Of a DNA stretch of 64,000 nucleotides, positions 16,590-24,273 are shown in pieces. A program made the position numbers and the translations under genes. Below the pieces are notes generated by a model that was not told the DNA's origin, made no database searches, and saw nothing but the letters and a program-made list of their open reading frames with translations. Numbering within the stretch: position 1 is the stretch's first letter; each line of letters starts with the position of its first letter. Source of the DNA: Arthrobacter sp. FB24 (GTDB lineage Bacteria > Actinomycetota > Actinomycetes > Actinomycetales > Micrococcaceae); assembly GCF_000196235.1 (NCBI RefSeq), contig NC_008541.1, positions 4,588,001-4,652,000 of the forward strand, read 5' to 3'.

Positions 16590-17447
16590 TTATCTCTGCG
16601 GCAGCCTCGCGGACAGTTCCGCAGCGGCTTCTTGGAGCACGGGGACAAGGGCCACCAGATCCTCCAGGCCGAGCCGGAAGACCGGAACCGCCGTGGCCAG
16701 CGACGCGAAGGCGTAGCCCTGGGCATTGAAGACAGGAACGGCCACGGCGCGCATGCCAAGCTCATTCTCCTCATCCATGACGGCGTAGCCGCGGCGGCGG
16801 ACCTGCTCGATCTCGGACCGGAAGGCCTCCCGGTCCGTGATGGAAAATTCCGTCAGCGGCTCAAGTTCCAGCTCCTCCACCAGGCGCTTCCGCTCGGCAT
16901 CCTCGGCAAAAGCCACCAGCGCCTTGCCCACCGACGTAGTGTGGAGGGCACCCAGATGCCCGGGATCACTCGTGACGCGGAACGTCTGCGGCCCGTCCAC
17001 CTTGTTGACGGTGAGGTGATGGTTTCCGTCGCGGACAGAGAGGATGGTCGCTTCCCCGGTCTTCTCAGTGACCCGGCGAAGGATAGGCAGCGCCGTTCCG
17101 GCAAATCCATGGTGGTTGGATACGCGCTGGCCCAGTTGGAAGACGCGCAGGCCCAGATGGTAGCGGCGGCCGTCCGGCTCGTAGTCCACAAAACCGTCGC
17201 GCGTGAGCGAGCCCAGCAGCCGGTACGTGGTGCTGAACGGAAGCTCCGCCCGCCGGGACAGCTCCGCAGCACTGGCGCCCCGCGGCTCATCACCCAGCAG
17301 GACGAGAAGACCCAGGGCCTTGCCCACCATGTCCGTCCGGGAGTCATCCTTTGCAGCCCTGGGCGCCTTCGCCGTTGCGGCTGTTCCATCCGTGGCCGCG
17401 GCGGCTGTTCCGGCGGCTTCCAGCCCTGTGGTTTGATTCACACTCAT
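16590..17447 (-). CDS. IclR-family regulator of the shikimate catabolic genes
   Basis: A 285-residue IclR protein. The N-terminal 40 residues are Ala/Thr-rich. The winged helix-turn-helix is at about 55-80 (AAELSRRAELPFSTTYRLLGSL), followed by the effector-binding domain (RVTEKTGEATILSVRDG, HTTSVGKALVAF, DEENELGMRAVAVPVF). The gene is divergent from the MHS transporter and upstream of the aroE-qsuB-pca run on the same strand, so it most likely senses shikimate or an intermediate. An ATG six codons upstream (17465) is also possible; neither start has a strong ribosome site. Confidence 0.85.
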   Translation of the reverse strand: MSVNQTTGLEAAGTAAAATDGTAATAKAPRAAKDDSRTDMVGKALGLLVLLGDEPRGASAAELSRRAELPFSTTYRLLGSLTRDGFVDYEPDGRRYHLGLRVFQLGQRVSNHHGFAGTALPILRRVTEKTGEATILSVRDGNHHLTVNKVDGPQTFRVTSDPGHLGALHTTSVGKALVAFAEDAERKRLVEELELEPLTEFSITDREAFRSEIEQVRRRGYAVMDEENELGMRAVAVPVFNAQGYAFASLATAVPVFRLGLEDLVALVPVLQEAAAELSARLPQR

Positions 17448-17696
17448 AGTTCGATGTTGCCACATTGTGAGAGCTATTTCTAGATAGTGATCATTTTTCT
17501 TGACAGGTGACAGCCCTCACAGTCATCATTGCTATATCGCACAAGTAGCTCCCACCATGTGGCTACTCGTCCGGGTCTTCACACGGACCACCGGCCGCCG
17601 CCAGCAAGGGCCCACCATCAAGGCCTGGCCCCCCACGTGCGGCAGCTGCGAAAATCCTGATCCATCCGCGACAATGTCGTCACACAAAGGAACACC
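17448..17696. promoter_or_regulatory. Divergent promoter region, IclR gene / MHS transporter
   Basis: A 249-base AT-richer spacer. TTGACA at 17500-17505 could be the -35 element of the transporter promoter. GCTATATCGCAC at 17531-17542 resembles the string before aroE. GTGAGAGC (17466-17473) and GCCCTCAC (17513-17520) make a loose inverted repeat. No protein-coding gene is convincing here. Confidence 0.45.
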
Positions 17697-19016
17697 ATGA
17701 GCCAGACACTCCCGTCCACGACGCCGGGCACCGTTGCACCGGCCGGGACACCGAAGAAGGCGGCCCTCGCCAGCTTCCTGGGAAGCGCCGTCGAGTACTA
17801 CGACTTCTTCATCTTCGGTTCAGCCGCAGCGCTGATCTTCCCGCACGTGTTTTTCCCCAATGCTGATGCCAACGCCGCCATCATGTCCTTTGCCACCTTT
17901 GGCTTTGCCTACGTGGCACGCCCGGTGGGCGCCGTCATCCTGGGCCACTTCGGCGACCGGGTGGGCCGGCAGAAGGTCCTGATGTTCACCCTGGTGCTGA
18001 TGGGAGCCTCAACCTTCGTCATCGGCTGCCTCCCCGACTTCAACACGGTGGGGTGGTGGGCTCCCGCCCTGCTGGTGCTTGCCCGCCTGTGCCAGGGCCT
18101 CTCCGCAGCCGGCGAGCAGGCCGGTGCGTCTTCCATGACCTTGGAACATGCCCCGGACAACCGCCGTTCCTTCTTCACCTCCTGGACCCTCACCGGCACC
18201 CAGGGCGGCCAGATCCTCGCCGCCCTCGTCTTCATCCCCGTGCTCGCCCTCCCGGACGAGGTCAAGTACGGCATCGGCTGGCGCATCCCGTTCTGGCTCA
18301 GCGCCGTAGTGGTCCTGGTGGCCTTCTTCATCCGCCGCACCCTGCACGAGCCGCCGGCATTCGCCGAAGCCCAGAAATCCGCCGCCATCTCCAAGCTGCC
18401 GGTGGCCGACCTGCTGAAGCACCACTGGCGCGACGTCCTCCGGGTTGTGGCCTGCGCATTCATCGCCGCCGTGTCCACCGTGTTCGGCACGCTGGCCATC
18501 AGCTACGCCAAGACCGTGGCCGGCGTTGACGGCACCACCACCCTGTGGCTCGTGGTCGGCGCCAACTTCGTGGCCCTCGGCACCCAGCCGCTGTTCGGCA
18601 TGCTGTCGGACAAGATCGGACGCAAGCCCGTCTTCATCTATGGCGCAGTGGCCAGCGCCGTCCTGACTCCGGTGTTCCTGCTGAGCCTCGAATCCGGCAG
18701 CGTCCCGCTGATGTTCCTGGCCGCCATCGGCTTCTTCTCCTTCGGTTACGCAGCCTCCAACGCAGTCTGGCCGTCCTTCTACGCCGAGATGTTCAGCACC
18801 AAGGTCCGCTTCTCCGGCCTGGCCATCGGTACCCAACTCGGCTTCCTGATGGCCGGTTTCGTCCCGGCGATCGTGGCCGCAATGGGCGGCATCAAGCCCG
18901 GCGGCTGGGTCCAGATCAGCATCTTCACGGCAGTCATCTGCGGTATCGCGGCGATTTCGGCCCTCACCGCCAAGGAATCCTTCAAGACTCCCACCCGGGA
19001 GCTCGGCCTGAAGTAA
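17697..19016 (+). CDS. MHS-family MFS transporter, probable shikimate importer
   Basis: A 439-residue membrane protein with about 12 helices. The start SFLGSAVEYYDFFIFGSAAAL and the GHFGDRVGRQKVL loop are hallmarks of the metabolite:H+ symporter branch (ShiA, KgtP, ProP). DKIGRKPVF is the repeat of that loop in the second half. AAAGGAACACC precedes the ATG. Given the divergent IclR gene and the shikimate-to-protocatechuate genes beyond it, shikimate or a related cyclohexane-carboxylate is the likely substrate. Confidence 0.87.
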   Translation: MSQTLPSTTPGTVAPAGTPKKAALASFLGSAVEYYDFFIFGSAAALIFPHVFFPNADANAAIMSFATFGFAYVARPVGAVILGHFGDRVGRQKVLMFTLVLMGASTFVIGCLPDFNTVGWWAPALLVLARLCQGLSAAGEQAGASSMTLEHAPDNRRSFFTSWTLTGTQGGQILAALVFIPVLALPDEVKYGIGWRIPFWLSAVVVLVAFFIRRTLHEPPAFAEAQKSAAISKLPVADLLKHHWRDVLRVVACAFIAAVSTVFGTLAISYAKTVAGVDGTTTLWLVVGANFVALGTQPLFGMLSDKIGRKPVFIYGAVASAVLTPVFLLSLESGSVPLMFLAAIGFFSFGYAASNAVWPSFYAEMFSTKVRFSGLAIGTQLGFLMAGFVPAIVAAMGGIKPGGWVQISIFTAVICGIAAISALTAKESFKTPTRELGLK

Positions 19017-19051
19017 GCCGCGTTCCCTCAAAGGGACAGTAGACGCACAAC

Positions 19052-19083
19052 GGCGGCCCGTCCCCTCCCGGGGGCGGGCCGCC
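19052..19083. terminator. Bidirectional terminator hairpin
   Basis: GGCGGCCCG (19052-19060) pairs with CGGGCCGCC (19075-19083), and further C and G bases inside extend the stem. It lies between the convergent transporter and DNA ligase genes. Confidence 0.65.
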
Positions 19084-19099
19084 TGGGTTTAGGCGCCGT

Positions 19100-20191
19100 C
19101 TAGGTGGCCAGCACCTCGGCGAGGTCGTACTTGACGGGCTCTTCCAGCTGCTCGTAGGTGCAGGAGGCAGGGTCCCGGTCGGGGCGCCAGCGGACAAACT
19201 GGGCCGTGTGCCGGAACCGTTCGCCCTCCATGTGGTCGTATTTCACTTCCAGCACACGCTCGGGCCGGAGCGGGATGAAGGACAGGTCCTTGCCCGCGCT
19301 CCACCGGCTGCCCTCGGCGTTCCGCGGCGTCCGGCTGCCTTCCTCCTGCTTGGCCCAGGCCCAGGGGTGGCCGTCGAAGCCAGTCACCAGGGGCTGGAGT
19401 TCCTCGAACAGGTCCTTGCGGCGCTGCATGGGGAAGGCGCCCACCACGCCCACGCTGGCCAGCTGGCCGTCGCCGTTGTAGAGCCCCAGCAGCAGGGAAC
19501 CGATCCGGTCCGGTCCGCTGGTGTGCACGCGGTAGCCGGCCAGGACGCAGTCCGCCGTGCGTTCGTGCTTGACCTTGAGCATCACGCGTTTGTCCGGCTG
19601 GTAGCTGCCGTCCAGTGCCTTCGCCACAATGCCGTCGAGTCCGGCGCCCTCGAACCTGTGGAACCACTGCTGCGCTGTGCCGTTGTCCCGGGTGGTGGAA
19701 GTCAGGTGGATCGGCGCGGCACTGCCCGCGAGGGCCTTCTCCAGCATGCTGCGCCGCTCCGAGAACGGGCGGCCGGTGAGGTCCTCGTCGTCGAGCGCCA
19801 GCAGGTCGAACGCCACAAAGCTGGCCGGAGTCTGGGCGGCGAGGAGCCTGACCCGGCTGGCGGCGGGGTGGATCCGCTGCTGGAGCGCCTCGAAGTCCAG
19901 CCGGTCACCGGAGGCACCCACCAGGATGATTTCGCCGTCCAGAACGCAGCGGGGCGGCAGGTTCGCCTTCAGCGCCTCTACGAGTTCGGGGAAGTAGCGG
20001 GTCATGGGCTTGCCGTTGCGGCTGCCGATCTCCACCTCGTCGCCGTCGCGGAAGATGATGGACCGGAAGCCGTCCCACTTGGGTTCAAAGCTCCATTTCG
20101 GGCCGGAATCCGGGACTTCGGGCAGGGCGCTGACGGCTTTGGCGAGCATGGGCGCGATCGGGGGCATCACCGGCAGTTGCATAACGCCCAT
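19100..20191 (-). CDS. ATP-dependent DNA ligase (LigC-like)
   Basis: A 363-residue ligase. The adenylated lysine is in motif I, EPKWDGFR (K38). Motif III-like FVAFDLLALDDEDL, motif IV GLDGIVAKALDG and motif V MLKVKHERTADCVLAGYR follow, then an OB-fold domain. The length and motifs fit the stand-alone LigC group of actinobacteria, which act in repair. No Ku or primase/nuclease genes are adjacent. The ATG at 20191 is used, with an alternative three codons in. Confidence 0.88.
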   Translation of the reverse strand: MGVMQLPVMPPIAPMLAKAVSALPEVPDSGPKWSFEPKWDGFRSIIFRDGDEVEIGSRNGKPMTRYFPELVEALKANLPPRCVLDGEIILVGASGDRLDFEALQQRIHPAASRVRLLAAQTPASFVAFDLLALDDEDLTGRPFSERRSMLEKALAGSAAPIHLTSTTRDNGTAQQWFHRFEGAGLDGIVAKALDGSYQPDKRVMLKVKHERTADCVLAGYRVHTSGPDRIGSLLLGLYNGDGQLASVGVVGAFPMQRRKDLFEELQPLVTGFDGHPWAWAKQEEGSRTPRNAEGSRWSAGKDLSFIPLRPERVLEVKYDHMEGERFRHTAQFVRWRPDRDPASCTYEQLEEPVKYDLAEVLAT

Positions 20192-20274
20192 TCTTACCCG
20201 CCGGTACGCGTCGCACCACCCCCGCAGGGCCGGAACCTCCGCAGCAGCGCTCAGGCGGGTCGGGGGTCCGGCGG

Positions 20275-21648
20275 CTACAGGGCTTTGACCGCCCCCAGCA
20301 CCTTGGTCAGCGAGTCCTTGGCGTCACCGAACAAGAGCGTGGTCTGCGGTTCGTAGAGCAGTTCGTTCTCGATGCCCGCGAAGCCGGGGCGCATGGAGCG
20401 CTTGAGGAAGACCACCTGGCGGGCGTCGGCCACTTCCAGGATGGGCATCCCGAAGATGGGCGAGCCGGAGGAGGTCTTCGCGGCGGGATTGACCACGTCG
20501 TTGGCGCCCACCACCAGGGCAACATCGGCGGTTTTGAATTCCGAGTTGATCTCGGTCATTTCCTTCAGTTCCTCGTACGGCACGTTCGCTTCGGCCAGGA
20601 GCACGTTCATGTGCCCGGGCATCCGGCCGGCCACGGGATGGATGGCAAAGTCCACCTGGATTCCGCGCAGCTGCAGGGCCTTGGCCAGTTCCGCGGCGGT
20701 ATGCTGGCCCTGCGCCACGGCCAGGCCGTAGCCGGGAACAATGATCACGCGCTGCGCGTAACCCAGCAGCACGGCGACGTCCTCGGCGCTGGAGGAGCGC
20801 ACCGGGCGCTCACTGACGGCGGTGGAGCCTGCCGTCGAACCTCCCCTGAACGCCCCGAACAGGATGCCCGCCACACTGCGGCCCATGGCGGCAGCCATGG
20901 CCCGGGTCAGGATGGTACCGGAGGCACCCACGAGCGTGCCGGCCACAAGCAGCAGCACGTTGCCCAGCACCAGGCCCGAGGCCGCGACGGCCAGGCCGGT
21001 GAAGGCATTCAGCAGCGAAATCACGATCGGCACGTCCGCGCCGCCCACAGGCAGCACCAGCAAGACGCCCGCGGCGAGTCCCAGCACCAGCAGCACCAGG
21101 GCCAGAGGCAGCGAACCAATCAGAACGACGGCGGTGCCGGCACCCACGGCGGCGAGCAGCACCGAGCCCATGATCACCGGCAGTCCGGGGAAGACCACCG
21201 GCCGGGTGGTCATGAGTTCCTGCAGCTTGGCGAACGTGACGGCGGAACCGGCGAAGGACACCGCGCCCACCAGCAGGGTGAAGGCAATGGCCAGCCGGAC
21301 CCACGCGTCCTCCGTATGGGCGAGTTCAAGCAACGCCACGAGGGCGGCGGCGCCGCCTCCCACTCCGTTGAAGGCGGCAACGAGCTGCGGCATCTGGGTC
21401 ATCTTGACGCGGCGTGCCACCGGAGCAGCCACGGCGGAGCCCACGGCAATCGCCCCGAGGATCCACGGGATGTTGTCCAGCCGGGCCGAAAGAAACACGG
21501 TGGCTACGCCCAGTAAAGCTCCGGCGGCGCCCACGAGGTTGCCGCGGCGGGCGGTGCGGGGCGAGTTCAGGCCCATGAGGGCCAGGATGAACAAGACTGC
21601 GGCCACCAGGTAGAGGAGTCCCGTCCAAGTCGGGTCCAGGATGCTCAT
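20275..21648 (-). CDS. pntB: NAD(P) transhydrogenase subunit beta
   Basis: A 457-residue membrane protein with about nine helices and a C-terminal NADP-binding domain (domain III: VIIVPGYGLAVAQGQH, VAGRMPGHMNVLLAEANVPY, GANDVVNPAA). With the alpha subunits it couples hydride transfer between NADH and NADP+ to proton flow. The frame is open further upstream, but the ATG at 21648 overlaps the pntAB stop by four bases and gives the normal start. Confidence 0.93.
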   Translation of the reverse strand: MSILDPTWTGLLYLVAAVLFILALMGLNSPRTARRGNLVGAAGALLGVATVFLSARLDNIPWILGAIAVGSAVAAPVARRVKMTQMPQLVAAFNGVGGGAAALVALLELAHTEDAWVRLAIAFTLLVGAVSFAGSAVTFAKLQELMTTRPVVFPGLPVIMGSVLLAAVGAGTAVVLIGSLPLALVLLVLGLAAGVLLVLPVGGADVPIVISLLNAFTGLAVAASGLVLGNVLLLVAGTLVGASGTILTRAMAAAMGRSVAGILFGAFRGGSTAGSTAVSERPVRSSSAEDVAVLLGYAQRVIIVPGYGLAVAQGQHTAAELAKALQLRGIQVDFAIHPVAGRMPGHMNVLLAEANVPYEELKEMTEINSEFKTADVALVVGANDVVNPAAKTSSGSPIFGMPILEVADARQVVFLKRSMRPGFAGIENELLYEPQTTLLFGDAKDSLTKVLGAVKAL

Positions 21649-21941
21649 CGCGGGCCCGTCCCGTCTTTGCGGCCGCGGAACATCTCCAGCATGCGGTCCG
21701 TCACCACGAAGCCACCCACCAGGTTGGCCGTGGCCAGCACCACGGCGAGCAGCGCGACGCCGAGGACCCACGGGTCCGCGGCCTGCCCGGCCACGATGAT
21801 GGCCCCCACCAGGATGATCCCGTGGATGGCATTGGCCCCGGACATCAGCGGTGTGTGCAGGGTGCTGGACACCTTCGAGACCACTTCGAAGCCCACGAAG
21901 ACCGCCAGCACGGTGATCGTGAGCAGGCTGATGCCGTCCAT
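21645..21941 (-). CDS. pntAB: NAD(P) transhydrogenase subunit alpha 2 (membrane part)
   Basis: A 98-residue membrane subunit with three helices (LLTITVLAVFVGFEVVS, IHGIILVGAIIVAG, VLGVALLAVVLATANLVGGF). The SGANAIHGI motif is typical of the split alpha subunit. It overlaps pntAA by one base and pntB by four, so the three subunits are translated as one coupled set. Confidence 0.92.
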   Translation of the reverse strand: MDGISLLTITVLAVFVGFEVVSKVSSTLHTPLMSGANAIHGIILVGAIIVAGQAADPWVLGVALLAVVLATANLVGGFVVTDRMLEMFRGRKDGTGPR

Positions 21942-23158
21942 CAGGCCACCCCTTCGTTATCGGACCGGCGGTTCCCGGGATCAGTGGGAAGCGGGTCAGC
22001 GGGAACCGCTGCACCGGGACCCGCTGCCAGCGCCTCCGCCGTGGGCGCGTGCCTAACCTCGCCGTCGTGCGTCAGGCACGTGCCGGCCACCACCTCGTCC
22101 CCGAAGTCCAGGGACAGGGTTCCGCCGCGGACCACCAGGGCGAGCAGGTTGGCCACGTTCTTCGCATAAAGCCGGGAGGCGTCGGCGGGCATGGCGGATG
22201 CGGCGTCCTTCAGGCCCACCAGCGTCACCGTGCCCTGGCCGTCGGCGGTGTCCACCTGGATGTCCCGGCCGGCCACCGATCCCTCCACGTTGCCGCCGGA
22301 CTCCGCTGCGAGGTCCACCACGACGGATCCGGGCCGCATTCCCTGCACCATTTGCCGGCTCACCAGGAGCGGGGCCCTGCGGCCGGGGACGGCCGCCGTC
22401 GTAATCAGCACATCCGCCTGGGCCACATGCGGTGCCAGGAGCTGCCGCTGCAGGGCGCCGCGGTCCGCACTGAGCTCGCGGGCATAGCCGCCCGCGGCCT
22501 CTGCCGTCTCCAGGTCGAGCTTGATGAACGTGCCGCCCATCGAGGCGACCTCGTCGGCCGAGGCGGGCCGGATGTCGTTCGCGGAGACCCGCGCGCCCAG
22601 CCGTTTTGCCGTGCCGATGGCCTGCAGGCCGGCCACACCGACGCCGAGCACCAGCACGCGTGCCGGCGGAACGGTGCCCGCCGCCGTCATAAAGAGCGGG
22701 AAGAACCTCGGCAGCCGGATGGCCGCTTCCAGTACGCAGCGGTAACCGGCCACGAGGGCCTGGGAGGACAGGGCGTCCATCGACTGCGCCCGGGAAATCC
22801 GCGGCACCAGTTCCATCGCGAAGGAGGTCACCCCTGCGGCGGCGAGCGCCCGGACCGTGGGCAATTCGGACGACGGCGACGCGAGGCCCGCGGTGACGGC
22901 CCCGCGGCGCAAGGCCGCCGCCGTCGCAGGTTCCAGGGGGCGCACGTGGGCGAGGATGTCGAGTGATCCGGGCTCGAGTACGGGGACGACCCGGGCGCCC
23001 GCGCGGACGTACGCCTCGTCGCTGTAGCCGGCCGCGGCTCCCGCCCGGGATTCGACCAGGGCCTCAAGGCCCAGGCCAATGAGTTGCTGCACCGTCTCCG
23101 GTGTTCCGGCAACCCGCCGCTCGCCCTCACGGTGTTCCCGCGCAATGCCTAGCTTCAC
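21941..23158 (-). CDS. pntAA: NAD(P) transhydrogenase subunit alpha 1 (NAD-binding part)
   Basis: A 405-residue soluble NAD(H)-binding subunit. It resembles alanine dehydrogenase: VKLGIAREHREGERRVAGTPE at the start, RISRAQSMDALSSQA in the middle, and the nucleotide loop GVGVAGLQAIG. The GTG at 23158 is preferred because AAAGGGAG lies seven bases before it and it matches the usual family N-terminus. The ATG at 23182 would add eight residues without a good ribosome site. Confidence 0.9.
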   Translation of the reverse strand: MKLGIAREHREGERRVAGTPETVQQLIGLGLEALVESRAGAAAGYSDEAYVRAGARVVPVLEPGSLDILAHVRPLEPATAAALRRGAVTAGLASPSSELPTVRALAAAGVTSFAMELVPRISRAQSMDALSSQALVAGYRCVLEAAIRLPRFFPLFMTAAGTVPPARVLVLGVGVAGLQAIGTAKRLGARVSANDIRPASADEVASMGGTFIKLDLETAEAAGGYARELSADRGALQRQLLAPHVAQADVLITTAAVPGRRAPLLVSRQMVQGMRPGSVVVDLAAESGGNVEGSVAGRDIQVDTADGQGTVTLVGLKDAASAMPADASRLYAKNVANLLALVVRGGTLSLDFGDEVVAGTCLTHDGEVRHAPTAEALAAGPGAAVPADPLPTDPGNRRSDNEGVA

Positions 23159-23286
23159 CCGCCACTCCCTTTCCAGCGTCATCGCTGTCCCGGGTCATCG
23201 CTTCCCCGGGTCGGTACTGGCTAGAGTCTATGCAGAAAGACGCGTAATTCCTCGACACACCTCCTCCCCGCCGGTAGACATTAACG

Positions 23287-24273
23287 ATGGCTACTATCGG
23301 TTTTCACGCGTCGCATGAACAGATCAGCCCGGGACAACTGCTCCAGGACGTCCAACTGGCGGAGCAGGCGGGCTTCGACGCCGCCATGTGCTCGGACCAC
23401 ATTGAACCCTGGTCAGCGCGGCAGGGCCACTCCGGTTTCGCCTGGTCCTGGCTGGGGGCTGCGCTGGCCACCACCTCGCTGCGCTTCGGCGTGGTCACAG
23501 CTCCCGGCCAGCGCTACCACCCGGCCATCATCGCGCATGCCTCGGCCACCCTTGCGGACATGTTCCCCGGGCGGTTCTGGATGGCGCCGGGGAGCGGGGA
23601 AAACATGAATGAACACATCACGGGTGATGCGTGGCCGGCCAAGGAAACACGCCAGCAGCGCCTCGAGGAATGCGTTGATGTCATCCGGCGCCTGCACAAC
23701 GGCGAAGAAGTCACCCATCACGGACTGGTCACCGTGGAACAGGCACGCCTCTGGGACGTTCCGGAAACCAGGCCGCCGCTCATCGCCCCCGCCATCAGCG
23801 TGCAGACAGCCCGGCGTGCGGCGGCCTGGGCGGATGGACTGGTCACCGTCAACCAGCCGCACGCCAAACTGCAGGAGATGCTGGCCGCCTACCGGGACAA
23901 CGGCGGCAAGGGCAAGGCGGTGCTCCAGATCCACCTGTCCTGGGCGCCGCGGCAAGAGGACGCGGTTTCCGTAGCCCTGGACCAGTGGCGGTCCAACGTC
24001 TTCGCGCCGCCCATCCCCTGGGACCTTCCCACAGCGGCCCACTTTGACGGCGTCAGCACCGACGTCGGCGAGGACCAGGTCCGGAAGGCCGTCAACATCT
24101 CCTCCAGCCTGGACCAGCACGCCACATGGCTGCAGGAGTACGCGGACCTGGGCTTCGACGAGCTCTACCTGCACTTCGTGGGCCAGCAGCAGAAACCCTT
24201 CATCGAAGCGTTTGCCGAACACGTCCTGCCGCAGCTGCGGGCCGGCAGCGGGACGCAGGCGGTGACAGCATGA
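23287..24273 (+). CDS. Luciferase-like (LLM) flavin-dependent oxidoreductase
   Basis: A 328-residue TIM-barrel protein of the bacterial luciferase superfamily. The start IGFHASHEQISPGQLL and the MCSDHIEPWSARQGHSGFAWSWLGAA segment match the subgroup close to F420-dependent glucose-6-phosphate dehydrogenase. GRFWMAPGSGENMNEH is the conserved cofactor-side loop. A closely related family has been described as probably not using F420; the sequence alone does not settle FMN versus F420. Its stop overlaps the ATG of the GH13 gene (ATGA). Confidence 0.85.
   Translation: MATIGFHASHEQISPGQLLQDVQLAEQAGFDAAMCSDHIEPWSARQGHSGFAWSWLGAALATTSLRFGVVTAPGQRYHPAIIAHASATLADMFPGRFWMAPGSGENMNEHITGDAWPAKETRQQRLEECVDVIRRLHNGEEVTHHGLVTVEQARLWDVPETRPPLIAPAISVQTARRAAAWADGLVTVNQPHAKLQEMLAAYRDNGGKGKAVLQIHLSWAPRQEDAVSVALDQWRSNVFAPPIPWDLPTAAHFDGVSTDVGEDQVRKAVNISSSLDQHATWLQEYADLGFDELYLHFVGQQQKPFIEAFAEHVLPQLRAGSGTQAVTA

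Noticed and set aside
20275..22014. 579-residue fused PntB
   Set aside because: The extra N-terminal part is out-of-frame text of pntAB. The ATG at 21648 overlaps the pntAB stop, giving standard separate subunits.
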